From JAIBJN01 sp035461525 (lineage in GTDB: Bacteria; Actinomycetota; Thermoleophilia; Gaiellales; Gaiellaceae): a stretch of 64,000 nt of DNA. The notes under the pieces were generated by a model. That model had not been told where the DNA came from, made no database searches, and was given only the letters and a program-made list of their open reading frames with translations. The first letter of the stretch is position 1, and every line of letters begins with the position of its first letter. The stretch covers positions 1-64,000 of the forward strand of contig DATHVD010000027.1 of assembly GCA_035461525.1 (NCBI GenBank). Direction: 5' to 3'. Shown here piece after piece: positions 7,476 to 15,800 of the stretch. The translations under genes and the position numbers were made by a program.

Positions 7476-9251
7476 ATGCGCGGCGTAGCCGCGGTGCTCG
7501 GCCGCTCCCGGCGGGCGGACCGGGAGACGGTCGCGCGGATGCTCGCCGCCTCCCCCCACCGCGGCGACAGGCAGGCCGTCGCTTCCGCCGGCGCCTGCGT
7601 CGTCGGCGTGAGCGAGCGCGGCGGATCGAACGAGGCGACGCTCGCCTCGGACGACGAGCTGGTCGTCGGGTTCGCGGGAGCGCTCGACAACCACGCCGAG
7701 CTGGCCACGCGCTTTGGCCTCGAGACCGGGCAGGCGGCGCAACCCGCGGACGTCGTCCTCGCGGCGTTCCGGGCGGTCGGCACCGAGACGCCGCCCCTCC
7801 TGCGAGGCACGTATGCTTGCGTCGTCTCGGACGGCGCGCGGATCTGGGCCTTTCGCGACCACATCGGGCTGGAGACGCTCTTCCACCGGGACGAGGCCGA
7901 CGCCGTGTACGTCGCCTCCGAGGCGAAGCAGGTTCTAGGGGGCGCGGAGATGTCGCCGGAGCCCGACGTCGACGTGGTGGACGCCCTCTTCTACGGCGAC
8001 CTCGAGGACCCCACCGTCTGTGCGCTCCGAGGCGTCAGGCGGCTCGTCGCCGCCTCCCTTCTCACTGCGGATGCCGATGGGCTCCGGGTCTCGCCGTACT
8101 GGGATCCTGAAGCGCTTCTCGAGACGGCGAGACTCTCCCCGGAGGAGGCAATGGAACGCTTTCGCGAGCTGTTCCACCAGGCCGTCGGGAGGACCCTGAC
8201 CGGCCGAGATGCCGTCTCGCTGAGCGGTGGCGTCGACTCGCCCCCCGTCGCCGTCTACGGCAACCGCGAGTACGTTCGCCGCTTCGGCCGGCCGATCCCG
8301 GCACTGTCGGCCGTCTACCCGACGTTCCCGGAGAGCGACGAGACCGACTACATCCAGCTTGTCGCAGAACGGCTCGGACTTCCCCTCCACACGTACGAGC
8401 CGGGCTCCCAGCGCCTCGACCGCCTCCAATTCTGGCTGAAGCTTTTCGACGGACCGTGGTCGACGTGGTCACCGGAGGGAACGGCGGAGAGGTGCACCCA
8501 GGCTCAGGCCCACGGCTTCACGACGATTGTGAGCGGCGAGTTCGCCGAGCAGGTGAGCGCCGTCCGGGCCTACCTCGTACCCCACCTGCTCTGGCGAGGG
8601 CGCTTCCGGCAAGCAGCCGCCCAACTCCGCTCCCAGCGGGGGGTCGGAATCAGCCGGAGGACGCTGGTCAGCGAGCTCGCCGAGGCCGTCACGCCGCGTG
8701 TCCTCCAGGCCCGCCGCTTCCGGCGTAACCCGCCCGGCTTCCTGCCGCCGTGGATCGATCTCGCCCGCATCGGCGCGCGGGACGCAGGACATGCCCTCCC
8801 CGCCAGGCGCCGCTGGATTTCCGCGCAGCTGCCCTTCTTCGGCGCCGACCCGATCGGGGAGGCCGACGTCTACTCGCATGCGCTCTACGGGATCCGCGCC
8901 CGCCGGCCGTGGGCCGACGTCGACGTCTGGGAGTTCTTCCTCGGCCTTCCCGCGGAGCACAAGTTTCCGGACTACCGGATCAAGGGCTTCGTCAGGAACG
9001 CGTTCCGGGGAGTGGTTCCGGACGAGATCCTCGACCGGAGGGACAAGACGTACATCGATCGCTGGTTCCAGGAGATGGCCTTCGACTACCCGGCAGTCCG
9101 CCACTGGGTATCCCGCGACGGCTTCCGGATCCGTGGTGTGGACTACGAGCGCCTGCGGGCCGAGCTCGAGCGCGAGGAGATGCCGCTCCCCCACTACCTC
9201 TGGGCCAGGGATCTGGCCTGCGTGCACGCGTTCATCGACCTCTGGTCCTAG
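7476..9251 (+). CDS. Lasso-cyclase-like asparagine synthetase homolog (C protein)
   Basis: This is a 591-residue protein with an N-terminal Ntn-hydrolase-like region (about 1-190) and a C-terminal ATP-pyrophosphatase domain with SLSGGVDSPPVAVYG near residue 250. The N-terminus is MRGVAAVLG: Cys2, needed for glutaminase activity in AsnB, is absent, as in lasso cyclases such as McjC. In lasso biosynthesis this enzyme adenylates an Asp/Glu side chain and closes the macrolactam onto the core N-terminus. It sits 111 bases after the precursor on the same strand. The remaining cluster genes face it from the opposite strand, 5 bases after its stop. Confidence 0.85.
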   Translation: MRGVAAVLGRSRRADRETVARMLAASPHRGDRQAVASAGACVVGVSERGGSNEATLASDDELVVGFAGALDNHAELATRFGLETGQAAQPADVVLAAFRAVGTETPPLLRGTYACVVSDGARIWAFRDHIGLETLFHRDEADAVYVASEAKQVLGGAEMSPEPDVDVVDALFYGDLEDPTVCALRGVRRLVAASLLTADADGLRVSPYWDPEALLETARLSPEEAMERFRELFHQAVGRTLTGRDAVSLSGGVDSPPVAVYGNREYVRRFGRPIPALSAVYPTFPESDETDYIQLVAERLGLPLHTYEPGSQRLDRLQFWLKLFDGPWSTWSPEGTAERCTQAQAHGFTTIVSGEFAEQVSAVRAYLVPHLLWRGRFRQAAAQLRSQRGVGISRRTLVSELAEAVTPRVLQARRFRRNPPGFLPPWIDLARIGARDAGHALPARRRWISAQLPFFGADPIGEADVYSHALYGIRARRPWADVDVWEFFLGLPAEHKFPDYRIKGFVRNAFRGVVPDEILDRRDKTYIDRWFQEMAFDYPAVRHWVSRDGFRIRGVDYERLRAELEREEMPLPHYLWARDLACVHAFIDLWS

Positions 9252-9256
9252 CGCGA

Positions 9257-10330
9257 CTACCTGCCGAGCTGGCGTCCCTCCGGGCCAAGCTCCTCCTCGT
9301 GCTCGCTCTTCGGGGCCCGGGCGTTCCCGAGCGCCCGGAGGCTGCGCCGGAGCTTCGGCCCCCACGGCTCCGCAACAGCGGGCCGGAGGTCGCGCGCGAC
9401 GCCGGCTGCCGCGACCCGGATCGCACGGTGCGGCGGGAGGGCCCAGAACGGCGAGGCCCAGCGCGTCGTGTGGATCTCGAGCACCGTCTGCTCCCGCGCC
9501 GACGCGAGGTGGCGGCCCCAGAGGCGCTGGGCGGCCGGCCGCCTCCCGCCGAGCAGCACGGACTCGACGACCGCCGACGTCGTCGCCCAGAGGCGGTCGA
9601 CTCCCCACTCGCGGGCGAGCGCCTCTACCTCGCCCCGCTCTGCCTCCTCGAGCAGGAGTGCGACGTCGAGGGCATCGCGTAGCCGGGCGAACGGGTTCGA
9701 GACCCACAGGTGTGCCGCCAGCACGAGCGCGTGCGGGCCCGGAGGAAGCGTGAGGATGCCCTCCTCCTCCTGCGCCGGCTCGGCGAGCTCGAGAAAGCGC
9801 TCGGCCGGCGGCTGCGGGAGCCAGCCCGGCCAGCTCGGCCGGCGGTGGATCTCGATGCGCAGCGGCCAGCCGGCCCATCGGAGCGGGTGGCAGTGGTGCT
9901 TGTCCACGAAGAGATCCCGGTCGTCGGCCAGGCGGAAGGCCCAGGCGGGGCCCTCGGCGAGCTCGAAGCCCGCCGCCAGGAGCTCCGCCTGCAGCCGATC
10001 GGCATCGGGGACGAGGAGATCGAGGTCGATGAAATGGCGCAGCGCGTGCCCCGGATAGCGACGCGCGATCTCCGGTCCCTTCAGGAGCACCAGGGGCTGG
10101 TCCGTCGCGGCGCGCACACGGCCGAGGAGATCCGGCGCGATGGCGTCGCGCACGGCCGCGAGTCGCTCCTCGGCGCGAAGCGCCTCCGGGACCTCGACCC
10201 CCGTCTCGCGCCAGCGGCGGCCAGCGAGGAGCTGAAGCCTGTGCGCGCGGAGGGCCTGCAGCCCGGGCGCCGCGTCGATGAGCGCATCCACGCGGTCCCA
10301 AAGCGCGGATGTGGGGGCTGCAACGGTCAC
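9257..10330 (-). CDS. Nucleotidyltransferase of the RiPP cluster (NTP_transf_5 type)
   Basis: The 357-residue protein resembles the nucleotidyltransferase-like proteins of paeninodin-type lasso clusters. The core reads VLLKGPEIARRYPGHALRHFIDLDLLVPD; RHFIDLDLLV holds the two metal-binding Asp of the Pol-beta-like fold. A later DKHHCHPLRWAGWPLRIEIH segment is typical of the family. Its role in known clusters is poorly defined; it may modify the peptide or a phosphorylated intermediate. GTG 10330 overlaps the B2 stop (GTGA), so it is translationally coupled to the protease gene. Confidence 0.75.
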   Translation of the reverse strand: MTVAAPTSALWDRVDALIDAAPGLQALRAHRLQLLAGRRWRETGVEVPEALRAEERLAAVRDAIAPDLLGRVRAATDQPLVLLKGPEIARRYPGHALRHFIDLDLLVPDADRLQAELLAAGFELAEGPAWAFRLADDRDLFVDKHHCHPLRWAGWPLRIEIHRRPSWPGWLPQPPAERFLELAEPAQEEEGILTLPPGPHALVLAAHLWVSNPFARLRDALDVALLLEEAERGEVEALAREWGVDRLWATTSAVVESVLLGGRRPAAQRLWGRHLASAREQTVLEIHTTRWASPFWALPPHRAIRVAAAGVARDLRPAVAEPWGPKLRRSLRALGNARAPKSEHEEELGPEGRQLGR

Positions 10331-10737
10331 GGGAGGCGGGCCATCTCCTCGTGGCCGTACCGACCCGGCGGAGGCCCGACGTCGCGGCCGCCGAGCTCGA
10401 CCCAGGCGTGCGCCTTCTGGTCTGGCGCGTCGCGCGGGAGCCCGATCACGAGCTCGGCCGGCTCCCCCTGCTCTCGGAGGAGCCGGAAGAGCACGAGCGC
10501 GTTCACGAGACACCGCGGGCGGCGGTTCCCGATGCGGAGGCTTCGGAAGACGGCGTTCGAGAGCGTCGCCGGCCTGTACGCGTCGCCGCGCCTGCGCCCA
10601 TTGGTCTGGGCGAGACGCTCGACGAGGGCGGGAAGCGGCTGCCGCCGCAGGTCGACGACCACCCGGACGTAGCGGGTCCACACGCGCGTCGCGAGCCGCG
10701 CCTTCTGCGTCGCGGTGAGCCGCCCGCCGCTACGCAT
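10327..10737 (-). CDS. Lasso leader peptidase (B2, transglutaminase-like)
   Basis: The 136-residue protein has the transglutaminase-like triad of lasso B2 proteases: Cys in RPRCLVNALVLFRLL (about residue 76), His in KAHAWVELGG (about 109) and Asp in RDVGPPPG. B2 cuts the leader from the precursor, guided by the PqqD-like B1. Length and motif order match stand-alone B2 proteins. It overlaps the HPr-kinase-like gene by 8 bases and the nucleotidyltransferase gene by 4, indicating one transcript. Confidence 0.88.
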   Translation of the reverse strand: MRSGGRLTATQKARLATRVWTRYVRVVVDLRRQPLPALVERLAQTNGRRRGDAYRPATLSNAVFRSLRIGNRRPRCLVNALVLFRLLREQGEPAELVIGLPRDAPDQKAHAWVELGGRDVGPPPGRYGHEEMARLP

Positions 10738-11635
10738 CGGCGACGATCCGCTCGACGACCCGGCCCAGCTCCTCGAGGCGGAGCGGGCGGACGAGGTTCC
10801 AGATCCGCACCGACCCGGCGAGACGCGCGATGCCGTCGAAGCAGCGCGCCCTGTCCTCGACCGTCGGGAGCCGGAAGCTCAAAGGCCAGAGGTCGCGCAG
10901 GGCGCTCGCCGCCGGTACAGGATCGAGCTCGATCCCTTCGTCGGCGCTCCGCAGGAGGACGACCGCCCTCAGGCGCACGGGTGTCGAGTCGCCGCGGCGG
11001 GCCGGGTCGAGCGAGTAGTGGACCCGGTTGTCGCTCTCCGCCACCGCTCGGGCGCCGGCGAGCTCGAGGCGGTCGACGACGTCATGCCTGACGCGCAACA
11101 TGGCGGGACCGGGGACGACTGAGGGCTCGGGTGCGAAGCGGATGCACGAGACGTCCTCCGAGAGCACGCGGTATCCGGCCGCGTCGAAGCCCGCGGCGAG
11201 CGTTGTCTTCCCGAAGTATCCCGGCGCCGCGAGGAGTACCGCCTCGCCCCCGACGTCCACGGCGGCGGCGTGCAGCGGCAGGTCACCCCGCGCGAGGAAG
11301 CAGAGCATGGTCGGTATGCCCCACATGCGCTCCTCGCGCCGCACCGGGTCGTTGGTGCCGGCGGGCAGGCCGACGCTCGGAGCGTACGGGTCGACTGCGA
11401 ACGAGCCGTAGCCTTCCACCCAGAGGTTGTAGCGAGGGCCGTCAGCGTAGAGGCGGGCCCAGATCCGGCGACCGGGAATCGGAGTCCACTCGCTGACGAG
11501 GATGCCGCGGCCGTTCTCGGCGTCCTCACGCTCGTCGACCGCCAGCGGCTCCCCCTCCCCGCCGCGCAAGTACTCGAAGGCCAGGTCCGAGAACGGCTGG
11601 AAGCCGTAGCAGGATCCGGCCACGGCGGCGCTCAC
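10730..11635 (-). CDS. HPr-kinase-like protein of the RiPP cluster
   Basis: The 301-residue protein carries a P-loop variant, LLAAPGYFGKTTLAAGF, about residue 138. Upstream is PLHAAAVDVGGEAVLL, and downstream is a YRVLSEDVSCI segment, as in HprK-like kinases of lasso clusters. In the paeninodin family this kinase phosphorylates the Ser at the C-terminus of the precursor. Here Ser61 is the second-last residue of the putative substrate, which is compatible but not proof. It is coupled to the B1 gene by an ATGA overlap. Confidence 0.8.
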   Translation of the reverse strand: MSAAVAGSCYGFQPFSDLAFEYLRGGEGEPLAVDEREDAENGRGILVSEWTPIPGRRIWARLYADGPRYNLWVEGYGSFAVDPYAPSVGLPAGTNDPVRREERMWGIPTMLCFLARGDLPLHAAAVDVGGEAVLLAAPGYFGKTTLAAGFDAAGYRVLSEDVSCIRFAPEPSVVPGPAMLRVRHDVVDRLELAGARAVAESDNRVHYSLDPARRGDSTPVRLRAVVLLRSADEGIELDPVPAASALRDLWPLSFRLPTVEDRARCFDGIARLAGSVRIWNLVRPLRLEELGRVVERIVADA

Positions 11636-11910
11636 CGGACCAGATCGCGCTTCCGCAGGCGGTCAAGGAAACTGATCACTTCGCCGGACATGTCGGAGGG
11701 CGGGTCCTCGACCGCGTCTCGGAGCGCGACCGCGACCTCGCCCACCGTGCGCTCCCCGTCCAAGAGCTCCCAGATGAGGGATCCCACTTCGTTGATCCCG
11801 TGGTACTCGCCCGTCTCGAGGTGGAGGAGCACGCCTCCCTCGCCCTCCGCGAGGCGGCGGAACGCGACATTTTCGTTCTTCTCGAGCTTGGACGTGGGGT
11901 CGAAGGCCAT
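11632..11910 (-). CDS. PqqD-like leader-binding protein (B1/RRE)
   Basis: The 92-residue protein has the PqqD/RRE fold pattern: a beta-hairpin FRRLAEGEGGVLLHLETGEY, then HGINEVGSLIWELLDGERTV and a C-terminal helix. B1 binds the leader (FxxPxVxxxG here) and presents it to B2 and the cyclase. ATG 11910 starts MAFDPTSKLEKNENVAFR, giving the usual size for discrete B1 proteins. It lies between the ABC permease and the kinase on the same strand. Confidence 0.85.
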   Translation of the reverse strand: MAFDPTSKLEKNENVAFRRLAEGEGGVLLHLETGEYHGINEVGSLIWELLDGERTVGEVAVALRDAVEDPPSDMSGEVISFLDRLRKRDLVR

Positions 11911-11914
11911 GGGT

Positions 11915-12772
11915 TCAGTAAAGACCGAGCGTGCCGCGGCGACGCTCGCGCTGGAGGGCGAGGCGGAACGCGAGGGCTCCGACGGCGACCGAGACGAGCG
12001 AGAGGGGAGCGAGGACGCCCACGGCACGTGCCGTCTCCGACCACGAGACGACGCCGAGGAGTGGCTGCCGCATGCCGTCGATGGCAATCGCCATCGGGTT
12101 GACCTCGGCGATCGCCGTCAGCCAGCCGGGCAGGAGCTCGAGCGGGAAGAACGCGCCAGAGGCGAGCGTCAGGACCGTGACGCCGAAGTTGACGCCGGTG
12201 GCACCGCCGCGGAACGTCAGCGTCCCGGCCGCGCTGACGAGCCCGAGTCCCCACACGAACGGCACGAACGCGAGGATGACCAGGAGTGCGGGCAGGAGGC
12301 CGTTCGTGTTGAAGTCGAGGTCGAAGCCCACGGCGATGACGACGAGGAAGATAGCCGTGCGGATCGGGACGTAGACCAGGTCGTAGACGACCGAGCCGAG
12401 CTGAATCGTCGCCGGCGAGGTCGGGGTCAGGAGCATCGACTCGAGCGTCCCCATCATCTGCTCCCGGCGAAGCGCGGTGGCTATGCGGCCGAGGCCGACG
12501 CTGACGAAGGCGGCCAGCGCGATGCCGATCGCGACGAACTCCATGTACGTCACGGGGGCGCCGCCGTATTCGGGGAGCCTGCGCTCGTCGACCAGGAGGC
12601 CGACGAAGTAGAACAGGAAGGCCTGCAGAACGAGCCCGAACGCGTCCGAGAAGAACGCGAACCGGTAGCTCCACGCGACGATGAGGTCACGGCGGGCGAA
12701 CGCCGGGATCTTCATCGTCTCGCGGACGAGGGTCGTGATCCGTCCGTCGCCGGACGGCGCGACGTCGATCAC
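11915..12772 (-). CDS. ABC-2-type transporter permease
   Basis: The 285-residue protein has about six membrane segments (for example VLQAFLFYFVGLLV, FVAIGIALAAFVSV, IFLVVIAVGF, LVILAFVPFVWGLGLV, FGVTVLTLASGAFFPLELL). The ABC-2 family segment near GAFFPLELLPGWLTAIAEVNP is clear. It probably forms an exporter with the ATPase encoded immediately upstream (ATGA overlap). Position inside the RiPP operon suggests export of the mature peptide or self-immunity. Confidence 0.85.
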   Translation of the reverse strand: MIDVAPSGDGRITTLVRETMKIPAFARRDLIVAWSYRFAFFSDAFGLVLQAFLFYFVGLLVDERRLPEYGGAPVTYMEFVAIGIALAAFVSVGLGRIATALRREQMMGTLESMLLTPTSPATIQLGSVVYDLVYVPIRTAIFLVVIAVGFDLDFNTNGLLPALLVILAFVPFVWGLGLVSAAGTLTFRGGATGVNFGVTVLTLASGAFFPLELLPGWLTAIAEVNPMAIAIDGMRQPLLGVVSWSETARAVGVLAPLSLVSVAVGALAFRLALQRERRRGTLGLY

Positions 12773-13803
12773 GGTCGCCGCTCCCGGGTAAGGTTGAGGA
12801 ACGCCTCCTCGACCTCGGAACGCTCGTCGCGGCAGGAGAGGAGCTGGAAGCCGGCCTCCCGGATCGCGGCGAGAGCGTCCCCGAGAGCCGCTCCGTCCTC
12901 GAGCGACATGAGGTAGTGCGTGGCGTCGTCGCTCGTCCGCGCGATCTCGCCCAGGCCGGCGAGGGCGGCGGCGAGCGCCGAGGCGGGCCGCGCGCCGTTC
13001 CCTCCGACATCCTCGAGCCGCAGCAGGTACCGCCGCGGCAGCGCGTGCGCCATCAGCTCGGCCACGCTGCCGGCAAAGCGGGTGCGGCCCCGGGAGAGCA
13101 GCGTGACGGCGCCGGCGAACCCTCGGACCTCGTCGACCCGCTGCGTCGTCCAGACGATCGCCGTGCCCCGGTCGGCGAGGTCGCCGACCAGCCGGCGAAC
13201 GTTGTCGGCCGCATCCGGATCGAGGTCGTGCGTCGCCTCGTCGACGAGGAGCACCTGCGGATCGACGAGCAGAGCGCGCGCGACGGCGAGACGCTTCTGC
13301 ATGCCGTGCGAGTAGACGCCGACGGGCTTGCGGGCGGCGTCCCGGAGGGCGACGGCCTCGAGCACCTCGTGGGCCCGCCTCACGGCCGCCCGGCGCCGGA
13401 GCCCGTGGAGGCGCGCGAAGAAGACGAGGTTCTCGAGACCGGAGAGGCGCAGGTAGAGAGTGCGGTCGCCCGAGGGGACGAGGCCGACGCGGCGGCGGAG
13501 CTCGCGACCGCTGCGCGCCGGATCGAGTCCGGCGATACGCACGTGGCCGCCGTCGGCGTGGACCAGCCCCGTGAGCACCCGGAGGAGCGTCGTCTTGCCG
13601 GCGCCGTTGGGGCCCAGGAGCGCGTGGATCTCGCCCGCGCGCACGACGAGCGCGACACCGTCGAGCGCCACCACGCTTCCGAACCTGCGAGTGACGTCAC
13701 GTGCCTCGACAAGCGCCCGCACGGGCTCCGCCGCCGCGGGACCGGCGGGCCGCTGGACGATCACCTCGCCGGAAGGAAGTCCTCCGGAGTCGGTCGCGCT
13801 CAT
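12769..13803 (-). CDS. ABC transporter ATP-binding protein
   Basis: The 344-residue protein has Walker A LLGPNGAGKTTLLRVL, a degenerate signature YSHGMQKRLAVARALL, and Walker B VLLVDEATHDLDPD, where Ala replaces the usual Pro of DEPT. The start is taken at ATG 13803 (MSATDSGGLPSGEV); a longer frame to 13896 adds only low-complexity sequence. A C-terminal extension of about 100 residues is as usual for ABC-2 drug or peptide exporters. First gene of the minus-strand RiPP operon. Confidence 0.85.
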   Translation of the reverse strand: MSATDSGGLPSGEVIVQRPAGPAAAEPVRALVEARDVTRRFGSVVALDGVALVVRAGEIHALLGPNGAGKTTLLRVLTGLVHADGGHVRIAGLDPARSGRELRRRVGLVPSGDRTLYLRLSGLENLVFFARLHGLRRRAAVRRAHEVLEAVALRDAARKPVGVYSHGMQKRLAVARALLVDPQVLLVDEATHDLDPDAADNVRRLVGDLADRGTAIVWTTQRVDEVRGFAGAVTLLSRGRTRFAGSVAELMAHALPRRYLLRLEDVGGNGARPASALAAALAGLGEIARTSDDATHYLMSLEDGAALGDALAAIREAGFQLLSCRDERSEVEEAFLNLTRERRP

Positions 13804-14248
13804 CTCGTGCCGGCCGCAGTCGTCATCGCTCGTCGCCTTCCTCTCTCGTGCAGCGCCGGACTCGGAGCAGCCGGGCTTTCCAAAGCGTAGACACATCTCG
13901 CGAAAAGGCGAGAGCGACTTCGCGCTGCGGGAGGCCGTGCTTCTTCGCGCCTGCGGCCCGAACCCTCACAGCGCGCGCCCGCTCCGCGGCGCTGCCGGCG
14001 TGCTCCCACTCGGAGCCCGCGCGGCGACCGGCCGATGCTCGCGAGCCTCCCTAGTCGAAAGTCCAGCCAATGCCGGGAAAGGGCCAGTCCATTCGGCCAT
14101 TGCCCGGGAGCCGGGACCGCTGTAGCTTCGAGATGTCCGGCTCGTCAGGGAGAGGCGAGCAGCGGACGTGCGTCTACAGCACACGGGAGGGTGAATTGCG
14201 GCGGGAGTACGTGCGTGGTGCGCGGCCGACCTCGAGGGAGACCGCTAG
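13804..14248. other. Gene-free divergent intergenic region (445 b)
   Basis: No convincing coding frame was found. It must hold the divergent promoters for the RiPP export/maturation operon and the polysaccharide operon, but no clear -35/-10 pair stands out. A small inverted repeat (TCTCGC / GCGAGA) lies near 13900. A ribosome site GAGGGAGA precedes the sugar transferase start. Confidence 0.5.
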
Positions 14249-15769
14249 ATGAGTGCCGTCGAGCCTGTCGTCAGGCCGCAGCCGCTCGGCGACTTCCCCG
14301 TCGCCGTCGACAAGCGCACGCTCCAGATTCTCGAGCACCGCCGCCGGGCCTCGAAGCCGCAGCGGCGAGGCTGGCTCGTCCGCCGCGCGCTCGTGGCGGC
14401 CGACATCCTCGGGCTGACCTTCGCGTTCCTCCTCGCCACCCTGATGTTCGGCGCCAACCCCGCGGTCGACACGGTCGCCTCGCCCATCGAGTTTCTCTTC
14501 TTCGTCCTCAGCCTGCCCGTGTGGGTGATCGTAGCGAAGCTCTACGGGCTCTACGACCTCGACGAGGAGCGCACCGACCACTCGACTGCGGACGACCTCG
14601 TCCCCGTCCTGCACCTGGTCACGATCGGGAGCTGGCTCTTCTTCGCCGCCTCGTCGCTTACGAGCATGATCGACCCGGGCCTCGCGCGCCTCTTCGCCCT
14701 CTGGCTCTTCGCCATCGCCTTCGTCACTGCCGGGCGCGGGATCGCACGGGCCGTCGCACGGCGGCAGCTCGCCTACCAGCAGAACACGATCATCGTCGGC
14801 GCCGGGGACGTCGGCCAGCTCGTGGCCAAGAAGCTGCGCCAGCATCCCGAGTACGGGCTCAACCTCGTCGGCTTCGTCGACGACCGGCCCAAGGAGCGCC
14901 CCGCGAGCCTGCACGACCTCGCGCTCCTCGGCGGCTCCGAGGAGCTCCCCGAGCTCGTCCAGATCCTCGACGTCGAGCGCGTGATCGTCGCCTTCTCGAA
15001 CGACTCGCACGAGGAGATGCTCGACCTCATCCGCTCGCTCAAGGATCTCGACATCCAGGTCGACCTCGTCCCCCGCTTCTTCGAGGTGATCGGGACGAAC
15101 GTCGGCATCCACACCGCCGAGGGGCTCCCGCTGATCGGACTTCCGCCCCTGCGGCTGTCGCGTTCCTCCGTGCTCTTGAAGCGGGCGATGGACCTCTGGC
15201 TCTCGATCACCGGCCTCGTCCTGCTCTCGCCGCTCTTCGCCGCGGTCGCCGTCTGGATCAAGCTCGACTCGAGGGGCCCCGTGTTCTTCCGCCAGCAGCG
15301 CATGGGCTCGGGCGACAGGACCTTCGAGATCTTCAAGTTCCGCACCATGTGCGCCGACGCCGAGGATCAGAAGGCCGGCCTCACCTCCCTCAACAAGCAC
15401 AACGGCGACGACCCGCGCATGTTCAAGATCCCGAACGATCCCCGGGTGACGCGGTCGGGCGCCTGGCTCCGCGCGTTCTCCATCGACGAGCTGCCGCAGC
15501 TCCTGAACGTCGTCCGCGGCGAGATGAGCCTCGTCGGCCCGCGGCCCCTCATCCTCGAGGAGGATCAGCACGTCGTCGACTGGAGGCGCAACAGGCTCAA
15601 CCTGAAGCCCGGCATCACGGGCCTCTGGCAGGTGCTCGGCCGCGACGGCATCCCCTTCGAGGAGATGGTCCGCCTCGACTACGTCTACGTGACGACGTGG
15701 TCCATGCTCAACGACATGAAGCTGATCCTCCGCACGATCCCCGCCCTCGTTCGGGCGAGGGACTGCTAG
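14249..15769 (+). CDS. Polyprenyl-phosphate glycosyl-1-phosphate transferase (initiating)
   Basis: The 506-residue protein has the architecture of WbaP/CpsE-type enzymes. Four or five membrane helices lie in residues 40-165, then a Rossmann-like CoA-binding-type domain (NTIIVGAGDVGQLVAKKL, about 178-290). A catalytic bacterial sugar-transferase domain follows from about residue 310 (VLLKRAMDLWLSITGLVLL), with FEIFKFRTM, FSIDELPQLLNVVRGEMSLV, GPRPLILEE and KPGITGLWQVLGR. It loads the first sugar-1-phosphate onto undecaprenyl phosphate at the inner membrane face. First gene of the polysaccharide cluster. Confidence 0.92.
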   Translation: MSAVEPVVRPQPLGDFPVAVDKRTLQILEHRRRASKPQRRGWLVRRALVAADILGLTFAFLLATLMFGANPAVDTVASPIEFLFFVLSLPVWVIVAKLYGLYDLDEERTDHSTADDLVPVLHLVTIGSWLFFAASSLTSMIDPGLARLFALWLFAIAFVTAGRGIARAVARRQLAYQQNTIIVGAGDVGQLVAKKLRQHPEYGLNLVGFVDDRPKERPASLHDLALLGGSEELPELVQILDVERVIVAFSNDSHEEMLDLIRSLKDLDIQVDLVPRFFEVIGTNVGIHTAEGLPLIGLPPLRLSRSSVLLKRAMDLWLSITGLVLLSPLFAAVAVWIKLDSRGPVFFRQQRMGSGDRTFEIFKFRTMCADAEDQKAGLTSLNKHNGDDPRMFKIPNDPRVTRSGAWLRAFSIDELPQLLNVVRGEMSLVGPRPLILEEDQHVVDWRRNRLNLKPGITGLWQVLGRDGIPFEEMVRLDYVYVTTWSMLNDMKLILRTIPALVRARDC

Positions 15770-15800
15770 CGCCCCCGTCAGCCACACTCCGAGAACACCG

